A stretch of 64,000 bases of DNA from Helicobacter pylori oki112 (GTDB taxonomy: Bacteria; Campylobacterota; Campylobacteria; Campylobacterales; Helicobacteraceae). Below are positions 52,779-62,199 of the stretch, piece after piece. The position numbers and the translations under genes are program-made. Position 1 is the stretch's first letter; each line of letters opens with the position of its first letter. The stretch lies in assembly GCF_000600085.1 (NCBI RefSeq), contig NZ_CP006821.1, forward strand, positions 124,001 through 188,000, given 5' to 3'. The notes below the pieces were generated by a model that was not told the origin of the DNA, did not search any database, and was given only the letters and a program-made list of their open reading frames with translations.

Positions 52779-53249
52779 CTACATCCTTTTACTATAACCA
52801 TAACCCGCTTTTTCTGCTTTCTTTTCAGTATTAGCCGTTGTTTCTATTTCTTTACTAATATCAGCAACGATGTTTTGAATGATTGAAAAGCTTTGAGAGG
52901 TTGAAAGGTGGGCTTGTGGGTTTCTCATTTCAAGCATTTTAGCTTGAGCTTTAGAGCGTATTTTTAGATTTTCTTTTTGCCATTCTTCTGTAACATTAAA
53001 ATCTCTAGGGTCTAGTTCTAAATAAGCGATAGAACTTGGCCTGTAAAAATTCACTTGTTTAGCGATAGCTTTTTGCGAATAGGGCAGAGATTCTAGCTCT
53101 TTTTGCAAATAAGCTATAAGCTCTTGCGCTTTTGATCCTCTTTGAGAGCGGGGTTGTTTAGAGTTTGGAAGGTGTTTTGGCTGGATAGGGGTTTGGTTTG
53201 TTTTTGCAGGTTTAGGGGTTTTACATTCAGCCTCTATTTCTATAGCAAT
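52779..53249 (-). repeat. Duplicated 3' block, copy 2
   Basis: Near-perfect copy of 51280-51750; see that entry. The sharp loss of similarity just upstream points to gene conversion or recent duplication. Confidence 0.95.
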
Positions 53250-53996
53250 GCCAGTAGTAATACCGGTCTTAATTCTTGTTTTTTTAATAAACAATTGGCC
53301 ATGTTTTTCTTGGCAATTTTGTTCTGTTTCTTTAATGAAATCTTTCTGTTCTTTAATCAAATCTCTTTGTGTATTAATTGTCTTTTGTTTTTCTTGTTCT
53401 GCTTTCTGTCTTTGCTGTTCTAACTCTATCCCACTCTTATTTGTTTTCTGTTTTTCTTGTTCTGTTTTTATTTGACTATTAGCGAGTTCTATCTCACTCT
53501 TATTTGTCTTTTGCCTTTCTTGTTCTGTCTTTTGCTTTTCTTGTTCTAGTTCTATCCCACTCTTGTTCGCTCTATCCCTAGCGTTTTCAACTTCCTTTTT
53601 TTCTTGTTCTAGTTCTATTTGTTTATCAATATCACCAACATTACAAGCGGCTAACAATAAACTTGTCGCTATTGTTAATCCTGAATATTTCCACCAATTG
53701 ATTTGATTTTCTTTTTCAGCTTGTTTGGATTTATCTTGGACTTTATCGTCTAATTCTTTTGCCCTCTTGCATGCAGCATGGGTTAATACTACTAATGCCG
53801 CATTGCTTTTCTTGGGGTGTTTTTTGAAAAGCTCTCTAACTTTCTTTACAATTTTTGTAAAAAACCCACCAATTGATCGGAGCGTATTTGTAATGACACT
53901 CGCTTGTTTAAAATGAGTCTCTTTATTTGTCTTTGTGTTAGCCACCTCTGTGTTCTTGCCAACCTTATTTGTTCTTCCTGTTTTCACTGATTCCAT
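52779..53996 (-). CDS. Coiled-coil protein, paralogue 2
   Basis: A 405-residue paralogue of the gene at 51280. Basic N terminus (MESVKTGRTNKVGKNTEVAN), a membrane-like segment ending in a lipobox-like LLLAAC (about residue 130, not N-terminal), a coiled coil with RANKSGIELEQEKQKT-type repeats, then the identical C-terminal domain. The frame opens at 54035, but that stretch corresponds to the shared non-coding leader of paralogue 1, and AAGG lies 6 bases before the ATG at 53996. An A10 run (54005-54014) abuts this ribosome binding site, so translation may vary with its length. Confidence 0.8.
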   Translation of the reverse strand: MESVKTGRTNKVGKNTEVANTKTNKETHFKQASVITNTLRSIGGFFTKIVKKVRELFKKHPKKSNAALVVLTHAACKRAKELDDKVQDKSKQAEKENQINWWKYSGLTIATSLLLAACNVGDIDKQIELEQEKKEVENARDRANKSGIELEQEKQKTEQERQKTNKSEIELANSQIKTEQEKQKTNKSGIELEQQRQKAEQEKQKTINTQRDLIKEQKDFIKETEQNCQEKHGQLFIKKTRIKTGITTGIAIEIEAECKTPKPAKTNQTPIQPKHLPNSKQPRSQRGSKAQELIAYLQKELESLPYSQKAIAKQVNFYRPSSIAYLELDPRDFNVTEEWQKENLKIRSKAQAKMLEMRNPQAHLSTSQSFSIIQNIVADISKEIETTANTEKKAEKAGYGYSKRM

Positions 53997-54004
53997 TACC
54001 AACC

Positions 54005-54014
54005 TTTTTTTTTT
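54005..54014 (-). repeat. A10 tract at the ribosome binding site of paralogue 2
   Basis: Ten A residues (coding strand) are directly followed by AGGTTGGTAATG. Length change would alter leader spacing, not the reading frame. Confidence 0.8.
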
Positions 54015-54091
54015 AAAAACAATCTTACCCATCAAAACTATATGGAAACCAATACGAAAAATCCACTCAAGTTAGATCAACCCCTTTATTA

Positions 54092-56530
54092 TCAATGCGC
54101 AGTTAAGCCATGGTCTTTCAATTCTTTTTCTAACTTGGCTACAGCGTTCCAAGTGGGGATCACGCTATCAGGGTTTAAAGAAATGGAAGTGATGCCCTCT
54201 TTGACTAAAAACTCTGTCACTTCAGGGTAATCGCTCGGAGCTTGCCCGCAAATCCCGCAATATTTGTTGTGTCTTTTACAAGCTTCAATCGCTTTTTTAA
54301 ACATTCTTAGCATCGCTTCATTCCTTTCATCAAAGACATGGCTGACTAATTCGCTGTCTCTATCCACGCCTAAAGTGAGCTGGGTTAAATCATTAGAGCC
54401 AATAGAAAAGCCATCAAACAAGCTTAAGAAATCATCAGCCAGAATGACATTCACCGGTAATTCGCACATGATATAAATTTCAAGCCCGTTTTTACCGGAT
54501 TCTAAATTGTTTTTTCTTAAGATTTCTAGGACTTTTTTACCCTCTTCAATGGTTCGCAAAAAAGGGATCATCACTTTCATGTTGGTCAAGCCCATTTCTT
54601 CCCTCACTAACGCTAAGGCTTCACACTCCCACGAAAACGCTTCATTATAGCTTTCTGAATAATACCGACTAGCCCCTCTATAACCAAGCATGGGGTTTTC
54701 TTCATTAGGCTCATAGCTAGAGCCGCCAAGCATGCGCATGTATTCATTGGATTTGAAATCGCTCGTTCTCACAATCACAGGTTTAGGGTAAAACGCTGCG
54801 CTGATCATGCCAATGCCTTCAGCGATTTTTTTCACAAAAAAATCTTTAGGGTTAGCATAGCCTGCCATAAGGTTTTCAATTTCATTTTTTTCTTTCACGC
54901 TTTTTTTGTGGTGCAAATCCACTAAGGCTAAAGGATGGGCTTTGATTTGATTCAAAATAATCATTTCCATTCTGGCTAGCCCTACGCCGTGATTAGGGAG
55001 CTGAGAAAAGCCAAAGGCTTTTTCAGGGTTTCCAATATTGATGTAAATTTTTGTTTGAGTTTCTTGCATGTTAGAAAGCTCCACCCTTTCAATTTCATGC
55101 TCATAAATGCCCGCATACACATAGCCCTCTTCACCCTCAGCGCAAGAAACCGTGATTTCCATGCCGGTATAAAGGCTATCAGTCGCCCCGCTCACCCCAA
55201 CAATGGCTGGCACGCCAATTTCTCTCGCCACAATCGCCGCATGGCAAGTGCGCCCTCCACGATTAGTGATAACCGCGCTCGCTTTTTTCATGCAAGGCTC
55301 CCAGTCTGGGTCGGTGTTATCCGTAACTAAAATTTCGCCCTCTTTAAAAGAATTCATGTGCTCCAAATCATTGATGATGCGCACTTTCCCTGAGCCAATT
55401 TTACTCCCAATCGCTCTGCCTTGTAAGATAATCTCTTTTTTTTCGTTAGGGTTTTTGAATTTGAATTTTTCAAAGACTTGATTTTCTTCTTTGGTTTTTT
55501 GGCTTTGAACGGTTTCTGGGCGCGCTTGAACGATAAAGATTTCCCCACTCTCGCCATCTTTAGCCCATTCTATATCCATGGGGCGGTATTGTTTGGCTTC
55601 TTTAGAGTAATGTTTTTCAATTTCAATAGCGTATTTGGCTAAAATCAGCACGTCTTCATCGCTCAATGAAAAGGATTGCCATTCTTTTTTGGTGGTTTTA
55701 ATGTTTCTGGTGGGGTGTTCGCTACCCCTTGGGGCATAGACCATTTTTTGCGTTTTATTGCCGAGTTGGCGTTTGATAATGGGGCGTTTGTTTTGCTCTA
55801 AAGTGGGCTTAAACACATAAAATTCATCAGGGTTTATCGTGCCTCCCACCACATTTTCGCCCAACCCCCACGCTGAAGTGATAAACACCGCGTCTTTAAA
55901 ACCGGTTTCAGTGTCAATAGAAAACATCACGCCCGCGCTGCCTTTATCCGCTCGCACCATTTTTTGCACCCCCACGCTGAGCGCGACTTTTAAATGATCA
56001 AACCCACGACTCGCCCTATAGCTAATCGCTCTATCGGTAAAAAGCGACGCTAAACAGGATTTGATATAGTGGATCAATTCTGTTTTACCCTTAATGTTTA
56101 AATAAGTGTCTTGTTGCCCGGCAAAAGAAGCGTCCGGCAAGTCTTCTGCAGTAGCGGAACTCCTTACAGCCACATCGGCTTCTTTCATGTTGTATTGCTG
56201 GCTTAAAATCTCATAAGCTTGAAAAATCTCATCCCTCAAATCGCTAGGAAAAGGCGTGCCAAAAATAAGCTCTCTGATTTGTTTGGAGCGGATTTTTAAC
56301 ACATCAATTTCCGTGGCATCAACATTTTCTAAAAGCTCTATGATTTTTTGCTTAGCCCCCCCTTGCTCTAAAAGATACCAATACGCTTCGCTGGTGATCG
56401 CAAAGCCATCAGGCACTTTAATACCAATTGGCACTAATTCTTGAAACATCTCGCCAATGCTAGCGTTCTTGCCCCCAACCAGATTCACATTCTTATTGTT
56501 CAACTCTTTGAAAAACTTGATATATCGCAC
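54092..56530 (-). CDS. ppsA: Phosphoenolpyruvate synthase
   Basis: An 812-residue enzyme converting pyruvate and ATP to PEP for gluconeogenesis. N-terminal ATP-grasp domain ([18 protein letters not shown]), phospho-histidine swivel domain ([18 protein letters not shown]), and C-terminal PEP-binding barrel ([23 protein letters not shown]). Length normal for the family. Fits a bacterium with limited sugar use. Confidence 0.97.
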   Translation of the reverse strand: MRYIKFFKELNNKNVNLVGGKNASIGEMFQELVPIGIKVPDGFAITSEAYWYLLEQGGAKQKIIELLENVDATEIDVLKIRSKQIRELIFGTPFPSDLRDEIFQAYEILSQQYNMKEADVAVRSSATAEDLPDASFAGQQDTYLNIKGKTELIHYIKSCLASLFTDRAISYRASRGFDHLKVALSVGVQKMVRADKGSAGVMFSIDTETGFKDAVFITSAWGLGENVVGGTINPDEFYVFKPTLEQNKRPIIKRQLGNKTQKMVYAPRGSEHPTRNIKTTKKEWQSFSLSDEDVLILAKYAIEIEKHYSKEAKQYRPMDIEWAKDGESGEIFIVQARPETVQSQKTKEENQVFEKFKFKNPNEKKEIILQGRAIGSKIGSGKVRIINDLEHMNSFKEGEILVTDNTDPDWEPCMKKASAVITNRGGRTCHAAIVAREIGVPAIVGVSGATDSLYTGMEITVSCAEGEEGYVYAGIYEHEIERVELSNMQETQTKIYINIGNPEKAFGFSQLPNHGVGLARMEMIILNQIKAHPLALVDLHHKKSVKEKNEIENLMAGYANPKDFFVKKIAEGIGMISAAFYPKPVIVRTSDFKSNEYMRMLGGSSYEPNEENPMLGYRGASRYYSESYNEAFSWECEALALVREEMGLTNMKVMIPFLRTIEEGKKVLEILRKNNLESGKNGLEIYIMCELPVNVILADDFLSLFDGFSIGSNDLTQLTLGVDRDSELVSHVFDERNEAMLRMFKKAIEACKRHNKYCGICGQAPSDYPEVTEFLVKEGITSISLNPDSVIPTWNAVAKLEKELKDHGLTAH

Positions 56531-56711
56531 AAAACTCCCTTAAAAATGATCATTAAGTCTCTTAAAACAAAAATATAATAATGATAGCATGATAGAGCTT
56601 TAGTTTTAGCTAGTTTGTATTACTAAGCTTTTTAATAAGGGGTGTATTTGGTTTATAATTTTATTGTATAGTAGGCGGTTAGTTAGGTATTTTTGAACAG
56701 AAAGGGTGGTT

Positions 56712-56843
56712 TTGTATAGGCGGTTGTTATTGAATTTGCTTTGTATGGTGTTTTTACAAGCGTGTTTAAAGCCTATGAGCGACCCTAAAGCTGAGAAAGT
56801 GGATTCGCAAGTGCAATGCGGGTTTGGCTCAAAAGATTGCTAA
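56712..56843 (+). CDS. Tiny predicted lipoprotein
   Basis: A 43-residue frame from a TTG start: MYRRLLLNLLCMVFLQAC is a complete lipoprotein signal with lipobox FLQAC (Cys18), followed by LKPMSDPKAEKVDSQVQCGF and a Cys-ended tail (GSKDC). AAAGGG lies 6 bases before the start. The mature part would be only 26 residues with three cysteines. It lies 39 bases upstream of thrS on the same strand. Counterpart of HP0122 (memory, uncertain). Its function is unknown. Confidence 0.6.
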   Translation: MYRRLLLNLLCMVFLQACLKPMSDPKAEKVDSQVQCGFGSKDC

Positions 56844-56882
56844 ATTTTAAGGTTTGAAGAAAGGAAACATAAGTTTTAAAGA

Positions 56883-58721
56883 ATGAGTGCGGAACTGATT
56901 GCTGTTTATAAAGACGAGCAAATAATAGATTTAGAGAGTGCGAAAGTCTTAGGGCTGAGCGATGGGATTAAAGCGTTAAAAGGGACAGAGCCGATATATT
57001 TTGATGATTCGCCTTTGGCTTTAGAAGTGATCAGGCATTCATGCGCGCATCTGCTTGCGCAAAGCTTGAAAGCCCTTTATCCGGACGCGAAATTTTTTGT
57101 AGGCCCTGTGGTAGAAGAGGGGTTTTATTACGATTTCAAGACCGCTTCAAAAATCAGCGAAGAGGATTTGCCTAAAATTGAAGCGAAAATGAAAGAATTT
57201 GCGAAATCAAAGCTCGCTATCACTAAAGAGGTTTTAACCAGAGAGCAAGCTTTGGAGCGTTTTAAGGGCGATGAATTAAAGCATGCGGTGATGAGTAAAA
57301 TCAGTGGCGATGCCTTTGGCGTGTACCAACAAGGCGAGTTTGAAGATTTGTGTAAGGGGCCGCACCTCCCAAACACTCGTTTTTTAAACCATTTCAAGCT
57401 CACTAAACTGGCTGGGGCTTATTTGGGTGGCGATGAAAACAATGAAATGCTCATTAGAATCTATGGCATCGCTTTTGCCACCAAAGAGAGTTTAAAAGAC
57501 TATCTTTTCCAAATAGAAGAAGCGAAAAAACGAGATCACAGAAAGCTAGGCGTGGAGCTAGGGCTTTTTAGTTTTGATGATGAGATAGGGGCAGGCTTAC
57601 CTTTATGGCTGCCTAAAGGGGCAAGACTCAGAAAGCGCATTGAAGATTTATTGAGTCAAGCGTTACTTTTAAGAGGCTATGAGCCGGTTAAAGGCCCTGA
57701 GATTTTAAAGAGCGATGTGTGGAAAATCAGCGGGCATTATGACAACTATAAAGAAAACATGTATTTCACCACGATTGATGAGCAAGAATACGGCATAAAG
57801 CCTATGAACTGCGTGGGGCATATTAAAGTCTATCAAAGCGCTTTGCACAGCTACAGAGATTTGCCCTTAAGGTTTTATGAATACGGCGTGGTGCATCGGC
57901 ATGAAAAAAGCGGTGTGTTGCATGGGCTTTTAAGGGTTAGGGAATTTACCCAAGATGATGCACATATTTTTTGCTCTTTTGAACAGATCCAAAGCGAAGT
58001 GAGCGCGATTTTAGATTTTACGCACAAAATCATGCAAGCGTTTGGTTTTAGCTATGAAATGGAATTATCCACAAGGCCGGCTAAATCCATAGGCGATGAT
58101 AAAGTTTGGGAAAAGGCCACTAGCGCTTTAAAAGAAGCCCTAAAAGAGCACCGCATTGATTATAAGATTGATGAAGGAGGAGGGGCTTTCTATGGGCCTA
58201 AGATTGACATTAAAATCACTGACGCTTTAAAGCGTAAATGGCAGTGCGGCACGATTCAGGTGGATATGAATTTGCCTGAACGCTTCAAACTCGCTTTCAC
58301 TAATGAACACAATCACGCTGAGCAGCCGGTGATGATCCACAGGGCGATTTTAGGCTCGTTTGAAAGGTTTATTGCGATTTTGAGCGAACATTTTGGGGGG
58401 AATTTCCCTTTCTTTGTTGCGCCCACTCAAATCGCTCTCATTCCTATTAATGAAGAGCATCATGTTTTTGCTTTGAAATTAAAAGAGGAATTAAAAAAGC
58501 GCGATATTTTTGTAGAAGTGCTGGATAAAAACGACAGCTTGAATAAAAAGGTGCGATTAGCCGAAAAGCAAAAAATCCCTATGATTTTAGTGTTAGGGAA
58601 TGAAGAGGTGGAGAGCGAAATTTTATCCATTAGAGACAGAGAAAAACAAGCTCAGTATAAAATGCCCTTAAAGGAGTTTTTAAACATGGTTGAATCTAAG
58701 ATGCAAGAGGTTAGTTTTTGA
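56883..58721 (+). CDS. thrS: Threonyl-tRNA synthetase
   Basis: A 612-residue class II synthetase. N-terminal TGS-like region (about 1-55), editing domain with [12 protein letters not shown] and the SAD Cys/His region ([10 protein letters not shown]), catalytic motif 2 [20 protein letters not shown] and the C-terminal anticodon-binding domain. It is shorter than E. coli ThrS at the N terminus. Its TGA stop overlaps the infC TTG start. Confidence 0.98.
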   Translation: MSAELIAVYKDEQIIDLESAKVLGLSDGIKALKGTEPIYFDDSPLALEVIRHSCAHLLAQSLKALYPDAKFFVGPVVEEGFYYDFKTASKISEEDLPKIEAKMKEFAKSKLAITKEVLTREQALERFKGDELKHAVMSKISGDAFGVYQQGEFEDLCKGPHLPNTRFLNHFKLTKLAGAYLGGDENNEMLIRIYGIAFATKESLKDYLFQIEEAKKRDHRKLGVELGLFSFDDEIGAGLPLWLPKGARLRKRIEDLLSQALLLRGYEPVKGPEILKSDVWKISGHYDNYKENMYFTTIDEQEYGIKPMNCVGHIKVYQSALHSYRDLPLRFYEYGVVHRHEKSGVLHGLLRVREFTQDDAHIFCSFEQIQSEVSAILDFTHKIMQAFGFSYEMELSTRPAKSIGDDKVWEKATSALKEALKEHRIDYKIDEGGGAFYGPKIDIKITDALKRKWQCGTIQVDMNLPERFKLAFTNEHNHAEQPVMIHRAILGSFERFIAILSEHFGGNFPFFVAPTQIALIPINEEHHVFALKLKEELKKRDIFVEVLDKNDSLNKKVRLAEKQKIPMILVLGNEEVESEILSIRDREKQAQYKMPLKEFLNMVESKMQEVSF

Positions 58722-59329
58722 GTAGAAGCGAAGTGTTGTTAAACGGAGACATTAATTTTAAAGAAGTGCGTTGCGTGGGCGATAATGGCGAAGTGTATGG
58801 GATTATTTCTTCCAAAGAAGCGCTCAATATCGCTCAAAATTTAGGTTTGGATTTGGTTTTGATTTCAGCGAGCACGAAACCTCCCGTGTGTAAGGTGATG
58901 GATTATAATAAATTCCGCTACCAAAATGAAAAGAAAATCAAGGAAGCCAAGAAAAAGCAAAAACAAATTGAAATCAAAGAGATCAAGCTTTCCACTCAAA
59001 TCGCGCAAAACGATATTAACTATAAAGTCAAGCATGCGAGAGAATTTATTGAAGCCAATAAGCATGTCAAATTCAAGGTGGTTTTAAAGGGCAGGGAGAG
59101 CCAAAATTCAAAAGCTGGGCTTGATGTGCTTTTGAGAGTCCAAACAATGATGGAGGATTTAGCCAACCCTGAAAAAGAGCCAAAAACCGAGGGGCGTTTT
59201 GTTTCGTGGATGTTTGTGCCTAAGGCTAAAGAAGCCCCCAAAAACGAAAAGAAAACCAAAGAAAATAACCCGCCTTTTAATCGTATTAACCTTATGAAAG
59301 GAGAAAATCATGCCAAAAATGAAGACTAA
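58718..59329 (+). CDS. infC: Translation initiation factor IF-3
   Basis: A 203-residue factor that checks start codon selection. N-domain [20 protein letters not shown], then helical linker and C-domain ([27 protein letters not shown]). Start codon TTG within TTGA overlapping the thrS stop; E. coli infC uses the rare ATT, so a weak start for autoregulation is a plausible parallel. The protein has a long Lys/Asn-rich tail beyond the normal family end. Confidence 0.97.
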
Positions 59330-59504
59330 TCGCGGCGCGTCTAAGCGTTTCAAAGTTAAAAAAAACTTGATTAAGCGTGGCAGTGCTTTTAAAAGCCATA
59401 TTTTGACTAAAAAAAGCCCCAAACGCAAAGCCAATCTAAACGCGCCAAAACATGTGCATCACACTAACGCGCATTCTGTCATGTCGTTGCTTTGCAGGGC
59501 TTGA
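59310..59504 (+). CDS. rpmI: 50S ribosomal protein L35
   Basis: A 64-residue basic protein starting [19 protein letters not shown], the L35 signature. It overlaps the infC end by 20 bases; AAAGGAG lies 7 bases before the ATG. Part of the thrS-infC-rpmI-rplT operon. Confidence 0.98.
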
Positions 59505-59598
59505 GAATGCTCATTAGAAAGTGGAGTTAATCCCCTTATTTAAGGGAAAGTCGTTGTAAAAACGCACCTAAAAATATTTTAAAAAGAAAGGTAAAGAA

Positions 59599-59949
59599 AT
59601 GAGAGTTAAAACAGGCGTTGTACGCAGAAGACGCCATAAAAAAGTCTTAAAACTCGCTAGAGGGTTTTATAGTGGCAGAAGAAAGCATTTTAGAAAGGCT
59701 AAAGAACAGCTTGAAAGAAGCATGTATTACGCCTTTAGGGATCGCAAACAAAAGAAAAGAGAGTTCAGGAGTTTGTGGGTGGTAAGGATCAATGCGGCTT
59801 GCAGAATGCATAACACAAGTTATTCGCGCTTCATGCATGCCTTAAAAGTGGCTGGCGTGGAGTTAGACCGCAAGGTTTTAGCAGACATGGCGATGAATGA
59901 CATGCAAGCTTTTGAGAGCGTGTTAGAGAGCGTGAAAGAGCATCTTTAA
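59599..59949 (+). CDS. rplT: 50S ribosomal protein L20
   Basis: A 116-residue protein, [20 protein letters not shown], needed for early 50S assembly and in other bacteria an autoregulator of this operon. A 94-base gap with a short hairpin (CCCCTTATTTAAGGG, about 59533-59547) separates it from rpmI, a possible regulatory or processing site. Confidence 0.98.
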   Translation: MRVKTGVVRRRRHKKVLKLARGFYSGRRKHFRKAKEQLERSMYYAFRDRKQKKREFRSLWVVRINAACRMHNTSYSRFMHALKVAGVELDRKVLADMAMNDMQAFESVLESVKEHL

Positions 59950-60096
59950 TCTCTATTGGCTGTTAGGTTTTAGTTTTAGCCTAAAAAAGGTGAGAGGATT
60001 TAGGACTTTTTACTAAAAAGTTCCTAAAATTGATTTTTGTTTCAATTTATTCTCATTCAATCGCTATTTTTAATCAAAAAGAAAGCAATTTTATAG

Positions 60097-60102
60097 TAGA
60101 AT
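60097..60102 (+). promoter_or_regulatory. Probable horB -10 box
   Basis: TAGAAT in an AT-rich stretch, 46 bases before the horB ATG. Confidence 0.4.
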
Positions 60103-60148
60103 GTGGCATTAAGAACTCAAGTAGAGAAAATGTAGAAGGAAGGAATAC

Positions 60149-61009
60149 ATGAAGAAATCTGTTATAGTAGGTGCTATCTCTCTAGCAATGACAAGCTTAT
60201 TGTCAGCAGAGACCCCTAAGCAAGAAAAAGCTATTAAGACTAGCCCTACCAAAAAAGGTGAAAGAAATGCTGCTTTTATAGGGATTGATTACCAGTTGGG
60301 TATGCTTAGCACTACCGCTCAAAATTGTTCCCATGGGAATTGTAATGGTAATCAAAGTGGGGCTTATGGCTCTAATACGCCTAACATGCCTACAGCGTCA
60401 AACCCAACAGGAGGCCTTACTCATGGCGCTCTAGGGACTCGTGGGTATAAAGGCTTAAGCAACCAACAATACGCTATCAATGGTTTTGGGTTTGTTGTAG
60501 GGTATAAGCATTTTTTTAAGAAATCTCCACAATTTGGAATGCGTTATTACGGATTCTTTGATTTTGCAAGCTCTTATTATAAGTATTACACTTATAATGA
60601 TTACGGCATGAGAGACGCTCGCAAGGGTTCTCAAAGTTTCATGTTTGGCTATGGGGCTGGCACAGATGTGTTGTTTAACCCAGCTATTTTCAATCGTGAG
60701 AACTTGCATTTTGGGTTTTTTCTTGGCGTTGCGATTGGTGGTACCTCTTGGGGTCCAACAAACTATTATTTTAAGGACTTAGCTGATGAATACAGAGGGA
60801 GTTTCCACCCATCAAATTTCCAGGTCTTAGTGAATGGTGGGATCCGCTTAGGCACTAAACACCAAGGTTTTGAAATCGGCTTGAAAATCCAAACCATTCG
60901 CAACAATTATTATACCGCTAGTGCGGATAATGTTCCTGAAGGGGTTACTTATAAATTCACCTTTCACCGCCCCTATGCCTTTTATTGGCGTTACATTGTA
61001 AGCTTTTAA
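60149..61009 (+). CDS. horB: Outer membrane protein HorB
   Basis: A 286-residue Hor family protein. Signal peptide MKKSVIVGAISLAMTSLLSA, short polar region with a Cys pair (NCSHGNCNGN), then a beta barrel to the C-terminal FYWRYIVSF. HorB has been linked to adhesion in H. pylori (family knowledge). AAGGAA precedes the ATG. Assignment to HorB rests on gene order after rplT plus overall features. Confidence 0.85.
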   Translation: MKKSVIVGAISLAMTSLLSAETPKQEKAIKTSPTKKGERNAAFIGIDYQLGMLSTTAQNCSHGNCNGNQSGAYGSNTPNMPTASNPTGGLTHGALGTRGYKGLSNQQYAINGFGFVVGYKHFFKKSPQFGMRYYGFFDFASSYYKYYTYNDYGMRDARKGSQSFMFGYGAGTDVLFNPAIFNRENLHFGFFLGVAIGGTSWGPTNYYFKDLADEYRGSFHPSNFQVLVNGGIRLGTKHQGFEIGLKIQTIRNNYYTASADNVPEGVTYKFTFHRPYAFYWRYIVSF

Positions 61010-61028
61010 GGTGTTTTAGGGTTAATTT

Positions 61029-61187
61029 ATGGGGGGGTATAGAAAAGGGCTTTTGCTCTTTATGGCCTTTTATGATTTTCTTGTGTCAAAGGCTTTAAAA
61101 AATCAATACGGCTACTTGGCAAAAATTAAATCGCAATCCTTACAAGCAATTGAACTCACTAACAACCGCACACAAACAAATCTTTGA
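61029..61187 (+). CDS. Small hypothetical protein with G7 at its start
   Basis: A 52-residue frame beginning MGGYRKGLLLFMAFYDFLVS, with a short hydrophobic segment and a polar tail. TAGGG lies 8 bases upstream. A G7 run begins in the start codon (61031-61037), so slippage would shift the frame. Protein status is uncertain; it may simply be a chance frame. It is the only candidate in the 330-base gap after horB. Confidence 0.35.
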   Translation: MGGYRKGLLLFMAFYDFLVSKALKNQYGYLAKIKSQSLQAIELTNNRTQTNL

Positions 61188-61317
61188 AAAATCAAAAATA
61201 AATTGATTATTTTTAAAAATAAGGGATATAAGTTAGCTGTGTTAATGGAGTGCTGATCATAAAATCTAAAAATCAATTTGCTATTAAAACGCTATAAGTT
61301 ATCTTTAATCAATCAAA

Positions 61318-61326
61318 TGATAGAAT
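61318..61326 (+). promoter_or_regulatory. Extended -10 of the DUF1104-like gene
   Basis: TGATAGAAT lies 32-40 bases before the ATG at 61358. Confidence 0.5.
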
Positions 61327-61357
61327 TTATTCTTTATTTTTGAATTGGGAGCATTTG

Positions 61358-61780
61358 ATGAAAAAATTAGCGGTTTCTTTATTATTTACGGGGACTTTTT
61401 TGGGGCTTTTTTTGAATGCGAGCGATTTTAAGAGCATGGATAATAAGCAACTATTAGAGCAAGCAGGGAAAGTTGCTCCTAGCGAAGTTCCAGAGTTTCG
61501 CGCAGAAGTCAATAAACGATTAAAAGTGATGAAAGAAGAAGAGCGTAAAAATTATAAAGCGGATTTTAAGAAAGCGATGGATAAAAATTTAGCTTCTTTA
61601 AGCCAAGAAGATCGCAACAAGCGTAAAAAAGAAATTCTTGAAGCGATTGCTAACAAAAAGAAAACAATGACCATGAAAGAATACCGCCAAGAGGGGCTAG
61701 ATTTGCATGATTGCGCGTGTGAAGGCCCTTTTCATGATCATGAAAAAAAGAAAAAAAGGGAAAAAACCAAGCCATCATAA
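61358..61780 (+). CDS. Exported DUF1104-like protein with Cys/His tail
   Basis: A 140-residue secreted protein of the Helicobacter DUF1104 type (family name from memory). Signal MKKLAVSLLFTGTFLGLFLN up to about NAS, then a charged helical body, and a C-terminal LDLHDCACEGPFHDHEKKKK that could bind metal. The frame opens six codons earlier (61340), but GGGAG lies 5-6 bases before the ATG at 61358. Function unknown. Confidence 0.8.
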   Translation: MKKLAVSLLFTGTFLGLFLNASDFKSMDNKQLLEQAGKVAPSEVPEFRAEVNKRLKVMKEEERKNYKADFKKAMDKNLASLSQEDRNKRKKEILEAIANKKKTMTMKEYRQEGLDLHDCACEGPFHDHEKKKKREKTKPS

Positions 61781-61782
61781 GC

Positions 61783-61812
61783 ATTAGCGCTTAAGGTGTG
61801 CTAATTTTTTTT
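61783..61812 (+). terminator. Intrinsic terminator after the DUF1104-like gene
   Basis: ATTAGC-N11-GCTAAT stem followed by T8, right after the stop codon. Confidence 0.75.
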
Positions 61813-61827
61813 GATTTTTGTGAAATC

Positions 61828-61877
61828 AACGCCGTAAGTTTCTAGCTTTTGGCTAGGGGATATAAGGCGTTTTTTTT
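61828..61877 (+). terminator. Second structured element with T8 tail
   Basis: AACGCC pairs with GGCGTT around an inner CTAGC-TTTT-GGCTAG hairpin and is followed by a T8 run. It lies 16 bases after the previous terminator, so it may be a back-up terminator or the end of a short RNA. A TATAAT follows at 61880-61885. The rest of the 415-base gap before 62196 holds only the short leader frame below. Confidence 0.55.
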
Positions 61878-62142
61878 GTTATAATTCTATCATAGCGTTT
61901 AGGCACTTAAAATAGAGGTTGCCTGCTTGGTGGGTGGGCTTTGTTGATTCTAAAATCCTTTAGCTGTGAAGGGCATGTTAATTTTTTAGGGTTAAAGTTT
62001 TTGGAGTGTTTGTATTTTTTGGATATTTATAGTATCATATCCAATAGTAAAGACCCTTTGAAGTCTGTATTTTAAGATGACTAAAATGGCTTGAATTCTA
62101 AGGTGGTTTTTTATCAATAGAAGAAATTTCAAAAGAGAGCTT

Positions 62143-62199
62143 ATGAAGAACGGTATCTATTTTTGTTGCGGCTATATATTAATTAGGAGTTTGGTGTGA
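62143..62199 (+). CDS. Possible 18-codon leader peptide coupled to the next gene
   Basis: MKNGIYFCCGYILIRSLV, ending in TGA that overlaps the GTG start of the following gene by four bases (GTGA). AGAGAG precedes its ATG. Such overlap suggests translational coupling, but the peptide may be accidental. Confidence 0.3.
   Translation: MKNGIYFCCGYILIRSLV

Noticed and set aside
53996-54035. Upstream start for paralogue 2 (MMGKIVF)
   Set aside because: This stretch is the shared non-coding leader also seen before paralogue 1, and the ribosome binding site fits the later ATG.
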